64,000 nucleotides of DNA. Source: Laccaria trichodermophora (lineage: Eukaryota; Basidiomycota; Agaricomycetes; Agaricales; Hydnangiaceae). The DNA lies in contig JACTVC010000022.1 in NCBI GenBank assembly GCA_018417955.1, positions 981,589 to 1,045,588 of the forward strand, read 5' to 3'. The position numbers and the translations under genes were made by a program. The first letter of the stretch is position 1. Each line of letters starts with the position of its first letter. Positions 11,946-23,949 of the stretch are shown here, one piece after another. Below the pieces are notes generated by a model. It worked only from the letters and a program-made list of their open reading frames with translations, made no database searches and was not told the DNA's origin.

Positions 11946-13151
11946 GTTAGCTGTGATGGAAGAGAACCCGAGAATGCAAGAATTGAGATGAAGGAAAAAC
12001 TTTGACTGGGTTGTACCGACTTTTGAAATGAGAATCTATAAACTCCGCGCGTTTATTTTCGGGCATGAGGAACTTCGATGGGGACGGGTAGTAAGCTGGA
12101 ACGAGAAGCTCGGACAACCCTGAGCAACGGCCATGATGCGGGACGGAACAGATTCGTTGGTAGACGGGCCCCGTTGTTTTGAGGGTGACAAGGGGAAAGT
12201 CATCCAAAAGTGCCACTTTTGGAGGATGTTCATCCATTTCGGACGGTCAAAGTCTAAGTAAGCCTTTTAGGTCCACGACACACTGGCCAGCTTCGGTCAT
12301 CAAACAACAGGAGCTACATTCGAGCCAAGGTCCTGTTTTGAATATGACCATTGAAGTGCTCACGGATACGCGGCCGTCTGGCCCTACTTACCTGACAAGT
12401 TGCGGAATGGTCACTGGTCTGCTTGAACAGTGGTTGTGGTATGTGTTGGGATGATGCCATGTTTGGTCACTATGTTAAGAGGCGTCCAAGTCCTCGGATA
12501 CATTTGTGGTGAAAACCAAGTGAAAACATATTCTGAGGCGTTTTGCAACTGGGCCCGATGGATTGACGATGGCGCCTTCTCGACGCTGATAACTTTGAAG
12601 GTGAAACTTAGCAATCGGGTGAATCAACTCAGACCTCGTGCGGCGCCTGTGCAGGGGAACTCGAAACGTTCCTCGTACCAATGACCTGGAAATTCTAGAC
12701 ATCGAAATGATAGATGAGTATTTGGCTTACTACTTTCGCTCTACTAAGGATGAATGGGAACGGCTGGATGTAGTGGTGGCTCGTGGCTTTTTATGGCGGC
12801 GCAGAATTACAATGAGTGTTGTCTTTTACTTTCTTCTGTAGAGGGCTAATATAGGCAGAAGTACGGAAGGAATCGAAGAGGATTCGGATCTTTCAAAAGC
12901 GATTTCGAACTCTTCGGTTGCAAAAGAACACAACTTCTTGATGGATATCCGAATTCAAATGTTTGGAAGGTAAAAGTCTCATATTGAGTTATCCATACTG
13001 GGGATGAAAAGGGGTGAAGGTATTCTATAAAGTATGATATCCTTCAATCAAAATTTTAGCCAACGCTAGCGCTCAGCGCCAATGTGGGGACAGAAGGGTA
13101 ACAGGACAGGCTACGAAGTTTAGATGTGGGGAATACAATCGTTGCCAACAA
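11946..13151. other. Intergenic between the two PR-1-like genes
   Basis: About 1.2 kb without a supported gene. It contains the promoter of the minus-strand gene starting at 11945 and the 3' flank of the gene ending at 13152. Small frames (for example 12179-12454, 12638-12841) lack any signature. Confidence 0.4.
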
Positions 13152-14254
13152 TTAGGCGTGAGTACAGTTCACGGGTCTTCCGACATTCACACTATCAAAC
13201 GGTTGTTCAATGGAGGCAAAGAAAAACAGTGGTTTGACGTACTCGAACCCATCGCTGTTTCCTCCAGTATAGCGGCACATAACGAATTGAGACTCTACAT
13301 TGGGGTAGATAGTACCAGCGGGGCAGACACCCACTGCGCACGCAATCTGTGTCATGCTCTTGTACACAACCTAGATTGATGTGGTAAGTATTGATCACGA
13401 CATGGCGACGATGAGAAGATGCTAACTGTTGTGAAATGGCCAGCCAAGTCAAATCCTTTTTCGGGGTGGTTGTCTGTGTTGCAGGAGCATCAACTAAAAG
13501 GTTCAGCAATGATAGAAAATGGCGCACAATCATAATCAGCTACAAGAAATTTTGATCACGCGTTAGCAATGCATGTTTCAGTCAGTGACTGAGTAATCTC
13601 ACATGCTTCGCCCATCCACATATTGACGGCATCCATAACGGGGAAACTTTCGACAGAAAGCGGTCCACCTACATACTATTATGGCTAGCATCAGCACGGG
13701 AAAGATAGAAGGATCGAAGAGAAGTTGCGTACAATATTTTCTCCCCAATTTCCACCAACACTTGTGTTGCGAAATCAGCATCCTGGATGATATCTCGACT
13801 ATGAATGTGCTCGTACCTGTGTGCAAATACACATCCGTCAACTTGGGTTTGAGTGGACGGATAGAGCGCGGTGTTCCAGGTGACGGGAGGAGCGCCGTAC
13901 GCGGCTCTGGCGGCGTTATGCTGAAGGAGGGCATCAGCTATGAAGGCATCAGAACCTTGATGGTCGTATATTGTAAGCCAAACGTTGCGTATGATACTTG
14001 AGATTGGCCTTACCACTCTTAGACACAGCAGTAGGGGTGGGGCCAACGTAAGGAACGCATGAGGGGTTCCCAGCTGCGGTGGAGCTGGGAATCGGAGCAC
14101 TTGTAGAAGTAGTCGTAGTCGTAGAGGCAGGAGGAGGAGTCGTAGGGGTAGCGGGAGGAGGACTACTGGAGGCACGATGCTTGCCTTTGCCGTGAGCTGC
14201 AGAGCTTGACAGCGCAAGTGCGAGAGAGATGAGAAGTAAAGACAGGAGCTGCAT
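13152..14254 (-). CDS. PR-1/CAP (SCP/TAPS) family secreted protein, copy B
   Basis: Seven exons from ATG 14254: 14014-14254, 13817-13955, 13733-13760, 13603-13675, 13427-13473, 13243-13370, 13152-13191; 231 residues. Signal peptide MQLLSLLLISLALALSSSA, then a longer Pro/Thr/Ser linker (low complexity, a likely O-glycosylation site) and a CAP domain: 'LLQHNAARAAYG', 'VTWNTALYP', 'CVFAH', 'GNWGENI', 'GHFTT', 'ACAVGVCPAGTIYP', ending 'VNVGRPVNC'. The last intron (13192-13242, GTACGT...GATAG) could also be read through without a stop, but splicing restores the family's C-terminal consensus. It differs from copy A mainly in linker length. Confidence 0.85.
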
Positions 14255-15213
14255 GCTAGCTGTGATTGAAGGGAGTGGAAGGTAGGCGGGTTGAAGTTAT
14301 AGAACCTGATCCCTTGTAGCTTAAATAGAGATATTGAAAGGATCCGCCCATCGTTGTTGGGACGCAATGAGACGAAATGGACTCAAGAGCTCAGAAAATG
14401 CACATCAGGAGATATCAGGGTTAACAGAGAAGTTCGTTGTCAAGCAGGCTGCAGAGGAGTGCAGAGGGCTTCTAAGGCGTTTTTGTCCGACCAGCTACGG
14501 GGTTTGCGGTCAAGGCAACCATGACACATTCCATACTTGAGAGTCCACATCGATGGGTGTGTCCGTATCGAACCGCTTCATTCTGCACAACGCACCAAAA
14601 TCCCAACATACGGGTATTCGATTTCAGATTGAAGTCTGGCTTTTAATTCTTCTGGATGAACAAAGGTCTGAGAAGCCTATCCAGAGTCCTCTTTCCTCGA
14701 CTGAATGCCAGGGAAAATCTCGGGCTTTGGCCTCAACAAGTCGGTACCGATAAACGAGAGCTTGAGTTTCCCTCGCAACAAAGTTGGAGAAGTTCGGCAA
14801 ATCAGAAAGGATATAACAAGCCAGGGTCGTCGGCTAGAAATTCATCAATCGTTTTAGCCAGTGTTCTTCTGGCGAGTCGACAAACGTTGCAAGTCATGCG
14901 TTTCAATCAAGATGTAAAAACATCCACGACTCTTTACATTGAGGACGCAGCTACCACAAGATTATATCGCAACTGTTCAAAAGGAGTTATTGAACTGCTG
15001 TTGAGCTGATTTTGTCGGCCACAAGTTCAGTGTTGGCACGGGGTTGGTCGGAGTCGTTGTGGTCGTTGTGAAAGTTTGGGCAGGAGGAGAAAGCCAAACA
15101 ATGGCTCACGTGCAAACTCTAGGCTCTAGGAGTGACTTGAAAGTTCGTCATAAATCATAAATCCATCGTATTCTGGTGTAGAACTTCACTTTCTGAAGGG
15201 ATCTAGGTCCAAA
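14255..15213. other. Intergenic, divergent promoters
   Basis: Between the start of the minus-strand PR-1-like gene and the plus-strand glucosidase II gene. Open frames at 14334-15009 have no recognisable features. Nothing further seen. Confidence 0.4.
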
Positions 15214-18200
15214 ATGCGCTCCTTGTCTCTTCTCGCCTTTTTGTTCATTATACAGGAGGCGGTGGCTTTCAAGGCGCACGATTTCAAGACTTGCTCCCAA
15301 GCTGGATTTTGCCGACGAGGACGCGCTCTTTCTTCACGGGCCAAGGAGGCCAAATCATCTTGGAAATCACCCTACTCGCTTGACGCATCCTCCATCAACA
15401 TTGCGTCGGACCAGTCGACTTTTACAGCCGGCGTCAAGTCCTCATTATATCCCGAAATCAACTTTGGTTTGGAACTGCGTATCCACGATGATGGCGTAGT
15501 ACGAGTGCGCATGGACGAGGTTGGTGGCCTTCGGAAGCGGTATGACGAAGCAGCCTCATGGGCCTTAATTGCGGAACCTTCTGTTAGTCGGGACATCAAG
15601 TGGACAACAGAGAAGAAAGATGTTCGCGCCGTCTATGGCAGTAAAAAGGATATAGAGGTCGTCGTCTCCTTTGAGCCTTTGCGCATATCTCTTTCTAGGA
15701 ATGGGAAAGAGCAAATTGTTCTCAATGGCCAGGGCCTCCTTCACATGGAACATTTCCGAAATAAAGCAACTCCAACTGAGGAACCAGCACCCAAGGAAGG
15801 GGAAGTCACAGAGGGAGAAGCTCAGGTAGTCATGAAGGCTGATAACCACCGCGCGTGGTTTGAAGGAGACAACGAAGATGATTGGTGGGAGGAGACTTTC
15901 TCCTCCTGGACCGACTCGAAGCCTAAGGGTGGGTATTGAATTTCAGCCTTTACCATTATGCTTAACGCCTTTGCGACAGGTCCCGAGTCGTTATCTCTTG
16001 ACATAAATTTCCCCAATCATGGAACCGTCTACGGAATTCCCCAACATGCTACCCGACTAGCTCTCCCTTCCACAACCGGCGATTCCCCCACGTTCACCGA
16101 CCCCTACAGACTGTATAACACGGATACCTTCGAGTATCTCGCCTCATCTCCAGTCTCACTGTACGGTTCCATCCCTCTAATGCATGCCCACTCCGTCGAC
16201 TCAACAGTTGCCATCTTTGATGCTGTCGCTTCCGAAACATGGATAGACGTGTCACACTCCTCGGAGAAGTCCACTGAAACACATTGGATCTCTGAGTCTG
16301 GTATCCTTGACGTCTTCCTTCTTCCTGGTCCCACACCAGAGGATGTCTTCCGCCAATATGCCAAGCTCACTGGCAGTGCAGTCCTCCCCGTTCATTGGAG
16401 CTTGGGGTACCATCAGTGCCGATGGAATTACATCAGTTCTGACGACGTCCGTACCGTGCAAAAGCGATTTGACGAGGAAGACATGCCGGTTGACGTTTTC
16501 TGGCTTGACATCGAATATTCTGCAGACCACAAGTATTTCATTTGGAACGACAAGACCTTCCCAGATCCTGTGGATATGATCAATGATGTTGCAGCTATCG
16601 GACGAAAGGTACGCGTTGTGTATGACGATATACACAGCAATTGACGACCCCTCGTTAGATGGTCGTTATCGTCGACCCCCATTTGAAACGTACTTCGGAC
16701 TATCCTGTTTACAAAGAAGCTTCTGAACTTAAGGTTCTTGTTAAGACAAAGGACGGTGAGGGCGAATACGAAGGCTGGTGCTGGTCGGGCAGCAGCTCGT
16801 GGATCGATTTCTTCAACCCCCAAGCATGGGATTGGTGGAAGCGCATTTTCAAGCCACATGCAGTGGAGGATGGGTGGTCTTGGACTCAAAGTACGAATGC
16901 CGTTCACATCTGGAATGATATGAACGAGGTGCTTTCATCCTCTCAAGCATACTTCTAGTATTAACCATCTTACTAGCCTTCCGTGTTCAATGGACCTGAA
17001 ATCACGATGCCCAAGGATAACGTCCATTATGGTGGATGGGAACACAGAGATGTTCACAACATCAACGGCATGCTTTACGTTGGTTCCATATCTCCTCTTT
17101 ACCTGTAACCTCTTGACATGTCCTTGCAGTCCAACCTCACTTCCCAAGCCGTTTCCGCACGATCTGACCCACCCATGAGGCCATTCGTTCTTACTCGCGC
17201 ATTCTACGCGGGTTCTCAGCGCTTCGGTGCAATGTGGACTGGAGATAACCTCGGCACTTGGGAACATATGGCTGTGGGCGTCAAGATGGTGCTTGCAAAC
17301 AGCATCGCAGGCATGAGCTTTGCTGGGTGTGAGTGTTTCACCAGCCAAAGTAAAGACCTTTGCTCACAGCTACTTTTCTCCAGCTGATGTTGGTGGATTC
17401 TTTGGGAACCCCGAAACGGAGATGCTTGTCCGTTGGTACCAGGTTGGCGCCTTCGCTCCGTTCTTCAGGGCACATGCGCATATCGATACCAAACGCCGAG
17501 AACCTTTCCTTCTTGATCAACCGTACAAGGGCATGATTCGTGATATTTTGCGCCTTAGATATAGCCTTCTTCCTGTTTGGTACACAGCTTTCCGAGAGAC
17601 CTCCGTGACTGGACTGCCCGTACTGAGGTAAGGACTCGCCTCTTTCATTTTAGATTTACCGAGCTCACAACACATCATTGACAGACCGCATTACGTGGTC
17701 TTCCCCAAAGACAAGAATGGCTTTGACCTTGATGCTCAATATTTCATCGGCTCATCTGGATTATTGGTCAAGCCAGTTACTGAGAAGGGACAGATGGAAG
17801 CTAGTGTTTATCTCCCTGAAGACGAGGCATGTTCTCCCAAATTATGCGCTTGCGAGATATTGACTAGTTCGCCTTTGGCAGGTTTACTACGATTACTTCA
17901 CGCATCACGCCTACCGCGGCGCTGCAAAGGGCAAAACAATTACCGTCCCTGCCGCCCTTCACCAGATCCCACTCTTCATCCGCGGTGGTTCCATCGTCTC
18001 TACTCGTGAACGTCCTAGACGGGCATCCACACTCATGAAGAACGATCCTTTCACACTCCGTGTCGCTCTAAGCAAAGCCGGCACAGCGCGCGGCGAACTC
18101 TACCTCGACGACGGCGAATCTTATTCGCATCAACAAGGCCAATTCATTTGGCGCGAATTCGTCGCAAAGAAAGAGGGCACGAAAAAGTCCAAGGTTCTCA

Positions 18201-18505
18201 AGATCTCAAGCAGGGATCTCGCAGCTGAGAAGCCCAATGATGCTGTTGATGGTGTCGCCCTCAAATCCTTCAACCCTTCGAATGAGTATGCCAAGAGCAT
18301 TGCCCAAGTTAGAGTGGAGAAGGTCGTCCTCATCGGATTGAGTAGCAAGCCCTCAAGCGTCAAAGTTGAAGGTGGCGAAGAGCTCGTATGGGAATATACC
18401 CCCGGCGTATCGGCTTCAGAGAAGAAAGAAGGGACTCCCAGTCTGCTCACGATCAAGGATCCCCGAGTTCTCGTTACGAAGGACTGGGCCATTGTCGTTC
18501 AGTGA
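15214..18505 (+). CDS. Glucosidase II catalytic alpha subunit (GH31)
   Basis: Eight exons: 15214-15928, 15980-16608, 16659-16928, 16977-17078, 17130-17328, 17384-17627, 17685-17826, 17882-18505; 974 residues, normal for the family. It trims glucose from N-glycans in the ER lumen, controlling calnexin-cycle entry. A signal peptide ([18 protein letters not shown]) leads an N-terminal beta-sandwich. The GH31 barrel has 'DVFWLDIEY' (~410) and the nucleophile signature 'IWNDMNE' (~532-538). '[15 protein letters not shown]' and '[13 protein letters not shown]' follow, then '[12 protein letters not shown]' and '[13 protein letters not shown]'. Intron 7 is GC-AG (GCATGT...GGCAG); the nearby GT gives the wrong frame. 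The exon 3 donor GTGCTT is weak. No HDEL tail is seen, as expected because the beta subunit retains it. Confidence 0.95.
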
Positions 18506-18883
18506 GGGAGTTGAGGAAAGAGCCTACATACTTGAATTGATTGTATCCTACGCTATCGAATACACACAAAGGGGCGATCGTGGACAAAAAAGAAAGAAAA
18601 GAAAAGCATGTAGAGGAGCACTGGACTGTTGGATGGATGATGAAAGAAACACAGAAAAGGCAATAACACAAGAAAGTGGAAAGAATGCGACGATCCATGG
18701 ATGATATGTATTTACTGTATGTACTAAAAAAAAGTGGTTGATACGATAAACAGTCCACGCGCCCTCAAAAAGAAAAACAACCAAGAAAAAAGGAGATAAA
18801 TACATAACAGGACTTGCTTGAGCGTGGATAAAGAAGAAGAAAGTGAATCGTCAAACCACACATCAATGTGGGTTTGGTGCGTT
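18506..18883. terminator. Shared 3' region of convergent genes
   Basis: An A-rich stretch (18580-18820) separates the glucosidase II stop from the stop of the minus-strand gene ending at 18884. It probably carries both poly(A) sites, but no single signal can be picked out. Confidence 0.3.
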
Positions 18884-20794
18884 TCATGTTCGGAAATTCA
18901 TACTTGAAGTCGTCGTTTTCAGTGATGGGCCTCTTACAGTTATCAAAGCGGGGTTGACATAAGAAGGCATCATTGAGCCAGGGGGTGGGCCATGCATATG
19001 GTGCATCCCTACGGGATAGGGGGACGCGGGGATGTGCATGAACGCGGCTGCTGGAAATGGGACGGGCACTGCCAGGTTTGGATAGGCCGGGAAGAAGAAA
19101 GGTAATGGAGCCCCTGGGATCATGTGCTGTGGATGTGGGTGAACTGGCATGTATGACGGCATAGTGTTCATGGAAGGATGAGCATTGGCACTTGGTGCAG
19201 ACGACGACGACTTCTTGGCGTGACGCACTGAATTTGGAGTACTGGCAGGCAGAGACAGTAGGCTATTGACTTGAGTCCCAGAGGGCGACACTGAGCTACT
19301 ACCTTCGATCCAACCATCATTTTGCATTGATGAAGGGGACGTTGGCGGGGAAGACGAAGGAGAACCCCCACGAGATTGCAGACCGCTATCCCCAGCATCT
19401 TCAGAAGTAGAGGCAGAGCGCTCTTTGGCATTTTCCGAGGACATGGAATCATTTCGCCTTCTTGTCAATGCTAAAAATAGATCCATAGTCCTACTTCGCT
19501 TGGCCGCAGAGGACGTCGCCTTGGGTTGTCCAACATCAATCCAACCATCGTTTTCATCATCCCCATTCGAGGGCGTAGAAGTAGCCGAAACGCGATCACC
19601 CCCGTTTTCCGAGACACTGAGTCGCGATTGGACGAAGCTCATGTCATGAAATATCGGGCTGGGGCTGTGGCTCACGCACTTTGACGTACTGTGACCTATC
19701 TCTAAACTTGAGAGGTCATCTCGGGGGCTAGTTTGCGAGCGGAGACGGTCGACCATTTCCCGGGTTCTCGAGGCTCGAACTTTGCGACGCGGCTGCACGA
19801 ACGGAGAGAGGAGAGCTGTTGGTGACCGCTCTGTGGATTGAGAGTTTGCCGTGGACGGAGTTTCCACCTGCACATCCGTATAAAAGCCTTGTTCGTCCTT
19901 CTTGATTTTCACCGTGGGCGCGTTTAACGTCGGGAACGTGAAGTTCGCAAAAGACACAGCCACAGGCGAGGTTTCTGAATGGGAAGAGAAACGCAAAGGG
20001 TCGGTCTTGGCTACGGGGCTGAAGCTTGGGACGAATGTAGACGCAGCAGCGTTGAGTGCTTTGGTAGGAAACGGAGAAAAGGGTTGGCATTCCGCGATGC
20101 TAGCTATGCTGCTACTTGGCGAGACATTCTTCAGTAGGATATTGGCGTAAGAAGCCTTGGCCTTTGGCGTCGAAGGCATAGCGAAAAAGTCATCTGAGCG
20201 TTCCGAGGAAGTGAGATCGACACTCGAGATGGCGGATGTACACCGTTGGAAGCTGGCGCTGGAGGATGGACTAGAATAATCTCCAAACGATTCATCGCTG
20301 TCCGCTGTGAGCGCCTCCGGCACCCCGTTGAAGAGTTCATTCGCCATCTCTTTCCATCGATCCGTGTTCGCCTGTATCTCCTCCTCGTCGATTTCCGTGC
20401 AAAGATTGGTCGGTGGGCGAAGACCAAAATCTTCCGGTTCAAATGTTGGAAAACTGACGTAGTGAAAGCCTACATCCTTCTCGTACTGCGAAAGCGCATC
20501 CTCAGCCCCTCGAACTCCGACCAAGTTTGGATTTAACATCTCTTGCGCCTCATCCCTTTGTCCCTTCATTGTGCCAATGTACGCGTCCCAGTCCGGGAAC
20601 TCAGATCCGTTGCCAGAAATTGGGAGGTACAGAGAAGCATGGTAGTAAGGTGGTGGTGGAATCCTTGGCTTTGAGTCATTCCCTTCGTGGTGTGCCCAAC
20701 GGACGGTGCTGAACGAGGTGCACCACCAATCGGGCGTAACAATTTGCCATTCTCCCTCCGCCTCAGCATCAGACTTGCTCGTTTGCAAGTTCAT
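18884..20794 (-). CDS. Unknown Ser/Pro-rich intracellular protein
   Basis: One open exon of 636 codons. The N-terminal ~170 residues look folded and tryptophan-rich (EWQIVTPDWWC, EFPDWDAYIGTMKG, FHYVSFPTFEPEDFG). The middle is Ser-rich and disordered with several acidic 'DDGWIDVGQP/NDGWIEG' repeats (around residues 420 and 500). The C-terminal ~120 residues are Pro/Met/His-rich (PHPQHMIPG, PFFFPAYP, HMHGPPPG). No membrane span or known domain. A CCATAG acceptor lies just before the ATG (minus strand), so an upstream exon or 5' UTR intron is likely. Convergent with glucosidase II. Confidence 0.7.
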   Translation of the reverse strand: MNLQTSKSDAEAEGEWQIVTPDWWCTSFSTVRWAHHEGNDSKPRIPPPPYYHASLYLPISGNGSEFPDWDAYIGTMKGQRDEAQEMLNPNLVGVRGAEDALSQYEKDVGFHYVSFPTFEPEDFGLRPPTNLCTEIDEEEIQANTDRWKEMANELFNGVPEALTADSDESFGDYSSPSSSASFQRCTSAISSVDLTSSERSDDFFAMPSTPKAKASYANILLKNVSPSSSIASIAECQPFSPFPTKALNAAASTFVPSFSPVAKTDPLRFSSHSETSPVAVSFANFTFPTLNAPTVKIKKDEQGFYTDVQVETPSTANSQSTERSPTALLSPFVQPRRKVRASRTREMVDRLRSQTSPRDDLSSLEIGHSTSKCVSHSPSPIFHDMSFVQSRLSVSENGGDRVSATSTPSNGDDENDGWIDVGQPKATSSAAKRSRTMDLFLALTRRRNDSMSSENAKERSASTSEDAGDSGLQSRGGSPSSSPPTSPSSMQNDGWIEGSSSVSPSGTQVNSLLSLPASTPNSVRHAKKSSSSAPSANAHPSMNTMPSYMPVHPHPQHMIPGAPLPFFFPAYPNLAVPVPFPAAAFMHIPASPYPVGMHHMHGPPPGSMMPSYVNPALITVRGPSLKTTTSSMNFRT

Positions 20795-21177
20795 GAACTA
20801 TGGCAGTGCTAGCGTCAGTCGTATCTAAAGGGGTGTTTATTAGAGCTTGGGGGAATAAAGGAGGAAGAAAGTTTCATACGAAGAGGGCCACCAAGATCGA
20901 ACACCCAGGTCGACTTGGAGGAGACCTTCACAGAGGACCAGCGGGGAGATTGTTGGCGGTCTTTGTACGGGTGATGGTGGTGGTAAGGAAGGAGCAAAGA
21001 CGGAGGATTCTATAAGAACTGTATTTACAACATGTGTCTGCACTGACACCGGAAAGGACAAAAAAGGCGGGCACGTTTCGAAACACACAGTACAAAGAAC
21101 AAGGTCACAGGATCAACTACTTCCACATAATATACTCTACAGCATTACAGGTACACTCTAAATCATACGTTTTAAAT

Positions 21178-22030
21178 TCACATCTTAAGACGTGATCCAA
21201 GCCCCCGATAAACGACAGGCGTCTCTCCAGTGTAGTCGGGGTCTAAGAGGTCCCATCGCGGAATAGGCGGTCGACTCGGGAGTTTTGCATTCCCTCGCAA
21301 AGGTTTTTCTTTCGGTTTTGGAGGAACCACCTCGCTTTTATGATCCTGACGTTGGACCGCACGAACAGTTTTCTTCCCCGTGATTGCCGCATTAACTTGA
21401 GCTGTGCGGTGCGACTCCCGAGATGCGTTCGCTGCATCTCCGTCAACGAGATTCAGGTTAATAAGGTGGCGGGGTTGCGGGGCGTAGATATGAATGTGCT
21501 GATCACGCTCCGATTGTGTGGCTTTCCGTGGGCTTGAACTGCGATGCGAGTCCTTCAAGTTTTGTACCAGTGTTTGGAAGTCGGCGTCGGATTTTAGGCT
21601 TAATATGGATGGCTTTGACGAGGAAGGCGGTAGGACTTTTCGAATCACAGCAGGCATGTGCTAAAGATCTTATCAACTCGTGATGATCAGCCAGTGAAAC
21701 GAGCACCAACATTATTATTATCGCGATGGTGTGAATCGCGGGACTCCCGTCTATTATGACGTTCCGGTGACAGGGCGGTAGGAAGGCCTGGTACGAACAA
21801 GACATTGGAGAGCGATATGTCCCCATAGGCGGTTAAAGTGTATCCGTCGTCCTCGACGTCCGTGTCAGTGTCAGGCGACGTGCGCTTTTCAGTTTGATTG
21901 ACATCATGGTTGACGGGTGCTTGAGATAAGCCGGGAGGAGCCAGAAATTCGAAGAACAAATCCTGTGACGACGATATTTGTGAGATACATTTGAGAAGAT
22001 TAATGGAGGACTTACAGATTCGTCGAGCAT
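21178..22030 (-). CDS. Unknown small basic protein
   Basis: Three exons: 22016-22030 (MLDES), 21711-21962, 21178-21660; 249 residues. Intron 1 (GTAAGT...CACAG) is clear. Intron 2 (21661-21710, GTTGGT...CTTTAG, 50 nt) is inferred: it joins two otherwise separate open frames in phase 0. Without it, translation stops after 'GARFTG' and a second ATG at 21657 opens the rest. The N-terminal half is acidic (SPDTDTDVEDDGY), the C-terminal half basic. No domain recognised. It is divergent from the dehydrogenase gene at 22.3 kb, with a ~280 bp shared promoter region. Confidence 0.55.
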
Positions 22031-22306
22031 CTTGAGCCTAGGAGGAAATTATGGCGGTGCTTCAGCCCTCCAGCCCATCCTTTATACATACCAGGAGCCA
22101 CTTGGAACATAAAAAGCGAACAATGGCGAACCACTAATGGCGAGGCCACCGTAACTTGTGGTCGTAATGGGCCATGGCCACTCAATATTCAATGTTTACC
22201 TGTGTATCACTCTAGAAACCGGTGACTTTCACATGAACCGGAATGTTCTCCATCCCGAACCTTGACCCGGTCCGTTTCTCTCTTGTCTCTCTCTAGGCTG
22301 TAAAGA

Positions 22307-23649
22307 ATGAGCATTGCACACGGAATCCACCGTCTGGGCGTTCTTGGGGCAGGCCAAATGGGAATGGGGATTGCACTTGTCTCCGCACTTCGCGCAAAAG
22401 TACCGGTGTTGTTGCATGACAGGTCATCGGAACAGGTCACGAAGGGCCTTTCATTGGTTGACAAACTTTTGGCAAAGGACGTCTCGAAAGGGCGTATCAC
22501 GAGTGAGGAGGCGAAAGAGGCGCGAGACAGGATTTCCGTGGTCGGGTCGGAAGCTGGTATTAAGGGGTTGCGGGATGTCGATATGGTCGTTGAGGTTGGT
22601 AACCCCATACACTCCGAGATAAAGACGATAAATCTAGGAACGAAACGAATAGGCTGTCTCGGAGTCTCTCACTCTCAAACAATCAATATTCGCCTCGTTT
22701 GCAGCTGAACTCAAGCCAGAAGCAATCTTAGCGACAAATACCAGCTCCATTAGCATCACAAAAATCGCAGCATCTGCTATTCCCCAGGGTTCAAATGCTG
22801 CAAGCGAAGAGGGGAAGAAAAGCGCCTCACGCGTCGTCGGTACGCTCTCAATGACGTATATTCTATGTCTGCGCCAACCGTTTATGTTTTCCAGGCCTAC
22901 ACTTCTTTAACCCGGTCCCTGTCATGGTACGAGGACTTTGTCATTTCTTATTATTGACACTTGCTCAGAACATCTCCCTAGAAATTGGTTGAACTGATAT
23001 CAGCGCTCCAAACCTCTCAAGAAACTTTGGACCGAGCTCGAAACTTCGCTATCGCATGCGGCAAAGGTACATCATACAATTTCATTTGACGTGATATCGT
23101 TTTTATCTCAAGGTTAAAGAGGTGACAACTTCAAAAGACGTGCCCGGTTTCGTTTCGAACGCCCTGTTAATGCCGTTTATCAATGAAGTAAGCTCAAACG
23201 ACACGGTATAAACAACGATTGACGTATTGTTGTACTTCAGGCGATCATGTGCCTCGAAAAGGTTTGGTCTGTCAGACTCATCATTCATATCAAATTCATA
23301 ACCAACATCCAGGGAACCGCGACGCGTGAGGACATTGATACAACTCTCAAACTAGGAATGAACCATCCCATGGGTCCTCTTCAACTAGGTACGACTAGTC
23401 TTTCTGTTATATTAAATGATTTGACTGATTTGTTGTTGCAGCGGACTTGTAAGTTTCTCTTTTGACTATCGCAGACCCTAATGGCCTATTGTTCATAGTA
23501 TCGGTCTGGACACCTGCCTCGCGATCCAGCAGACGCTTTACGAAGGCACCCGGGACTCAAAGTACCGGCCAAGCATCCTCCTAGAACGGATGGTGGACGC
23601 CCAGTGGTACGGCAGGAAGAACGGCAAAGGCTTCTACGAGTACAACTAA
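22307..23649 (+). CDS. 3-hydroxybutyryl-CoA dehydrogenase family protein
   Basis: Nine exons: 22307-22594, 22653-22839, 22895-22926, 22982-23065, 23113-23187, 23241-23261, 23313-23388, 23442-23448, 23499-23649; 306 residues. It should oxidise 3-hydroxyacyl-CoA with NAD. Rossmann motif '[12 protein letters not shown]' (~12-23); '[13 protein letters not shown]' (~124); 'HFFNPVPVM' with the catalytic His (~160); '[19 protein letters not shown]'; '[16 protein letters not shown]' near the C-terminus. Exon 8 is only 7 nt (CGGACTT) but is needed to make 'LADFIGLD'. Exon 4 ends in a non-consensus '[10 protein letters not shown]': the usual 'FAIACGK' is present one frame over, suggesting a 1-nt loss offset by the exon 5 acceptor used here. 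Confidence 0.88.
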
Positions 23650-23949
23650 TTAGAACCACATGATCAAGACGTATGCATCAATAATCAAGCCTCCCATAAT
23701 TTTACTGAACACAGTTAGCCGCCACGTTTTCGACTAAAAAGCAGGCCCCTCGATAGTTTTACATGTGGGATTCAGGGATCGTGCAAATTTTAGAACCCTA
23801 TAAATGCTAATATGAGGTCAGCGCGTACTGAACACGACTTTTAAAACCGCCGAAATAGTCTTGAGCCTACGTCGCTCCGCTGGTCGTCCCCCGGCCTCTC
23901 AGTCAAAGCGTTGTCTCTTTCAAACCCCCTCAGTGATTCTACCCTAATC

